A stretch of 6,453 nucleotides of DNA from a bacterium (GTDB lineage Bacteria > Vulcanimicrobiota > Vulcanimicrobiia > Vulcanimicrobiales > SCRA01), in assembly GCA_028869325.1 (NCBI GenBank), contig JAGWST010000497.1:1-6453 (forward strand), given 5' to 3'. A program made the position numbers and the translations under genes. The notes beneath the pieces were generated by a model that had not been told where the DNA came from, made no database searches, and worked only from the letters and a program-made list of their open reading frames with translations. This document shows, piece after piece, positions 6,440 to 6,453 of the stretch; positions within the stretch are counted from its first letter, which is position 1; each line of letters starts with the position of its first letter.

Positions 6440-6453
6440 CAAACGGACGGTAC

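Larger units (their letters stand above)
6201..6453. other. Non-coding tail after the operon, probable dispersed intergenic repeat
   Basis: No convincing gene is present. A - strand frame (6442-6197, 81 codons) has Arg/Ser-rich composition and ends inside the upstream gene's stop region. A + strand frame from the GTG at about 6289 stays open to the window edge but has no motif and a similar low-complexity look. The segment starts directly at the TAG of the large-subunit gene. It contains two related stretches, GATGTGGCCGCAG (6239-6251) and GATGCGGCCAAAG (6311-6323), plus the inverted repeat and hairpin listed separately. From memory, such GC-rich tails with spurious frames recur in intergenic spaces of some proteobacteria. 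That is recollection, not a search result. Confidence 0.4.

Noticed and set aside
6197..6442. 81-codon - strand frame in the tail
   Set aside because: Ser/Arg-rich low-complexity composition, a frame that runs through the inverted repeat and overlaps the upstream stop codon; more likely a translation of a nucleotide repeat.

Overview
This is a GC-rich bacterial chromosome fragment; sampled coding stretches approach 77% G+C. It carries five well-supported genes, all on the + strand and tightly packed. Gene content, GTG/TTG starts and overlapping stop/start codons fit a GC-rich proteobacterium. The families are widespread, so the lineage is an inference, not a finding.

Region 1 (2-2034) holds the 3' part of a GGDEF-EAL cyclic-di-GMP protein, cut by the left window edge. 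A complete AlkA-type DNA-3-methyladenine glycosylase follows, and its GTG start overlaps the upstream stop by 4 bases. The EAL phosphodiesterase domain keeps all its catalytic residues, whereas the GGDEF signature is degenerate (GDDEF).

Region 2 (2035-2582) is a 548-base gap of lower GC (53% over 2081-2180). It contains an inverted repeat just after the glycosylase gene. It also contains a possible small unrecognised gene on the - strand (2181-2483) with a promoter-like TATAAT inside its 5' end, and a hairpin just upstream of a strong ribosome binding site.

Region 3 (2583-6200) is a compact three-gene operon for a molybdenum hydroxylase of the xanthine dehydrogenase/aldehyde oxidoreductase family: a 2x[2Fe-2S] subunit, an FAD subunit with a four-cysteine insertion, and a molybdopterin subunit. 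Order, overlaps and the four-cysteine insertion match the E. coli PaoABC type. The small subunit lacks a twin-arginine signal, so the complex is probably cytoplasmic. Electrons would pass from substrate at the Mo centre through the iron-sulfur clusters to FAD. The substrate cannot be read from the sequence.

Region 4 (6201-6453) follows the operon and contains no convincing gene. It has an imperfect inverted repeat with arms about 17 bases long and a small hairpin, and it looks like a dispersed intergenic repeat. I found no RNA gene, CRISPR array, transposase or phage gene, and nothing that amounts to a new defence or mobile system.
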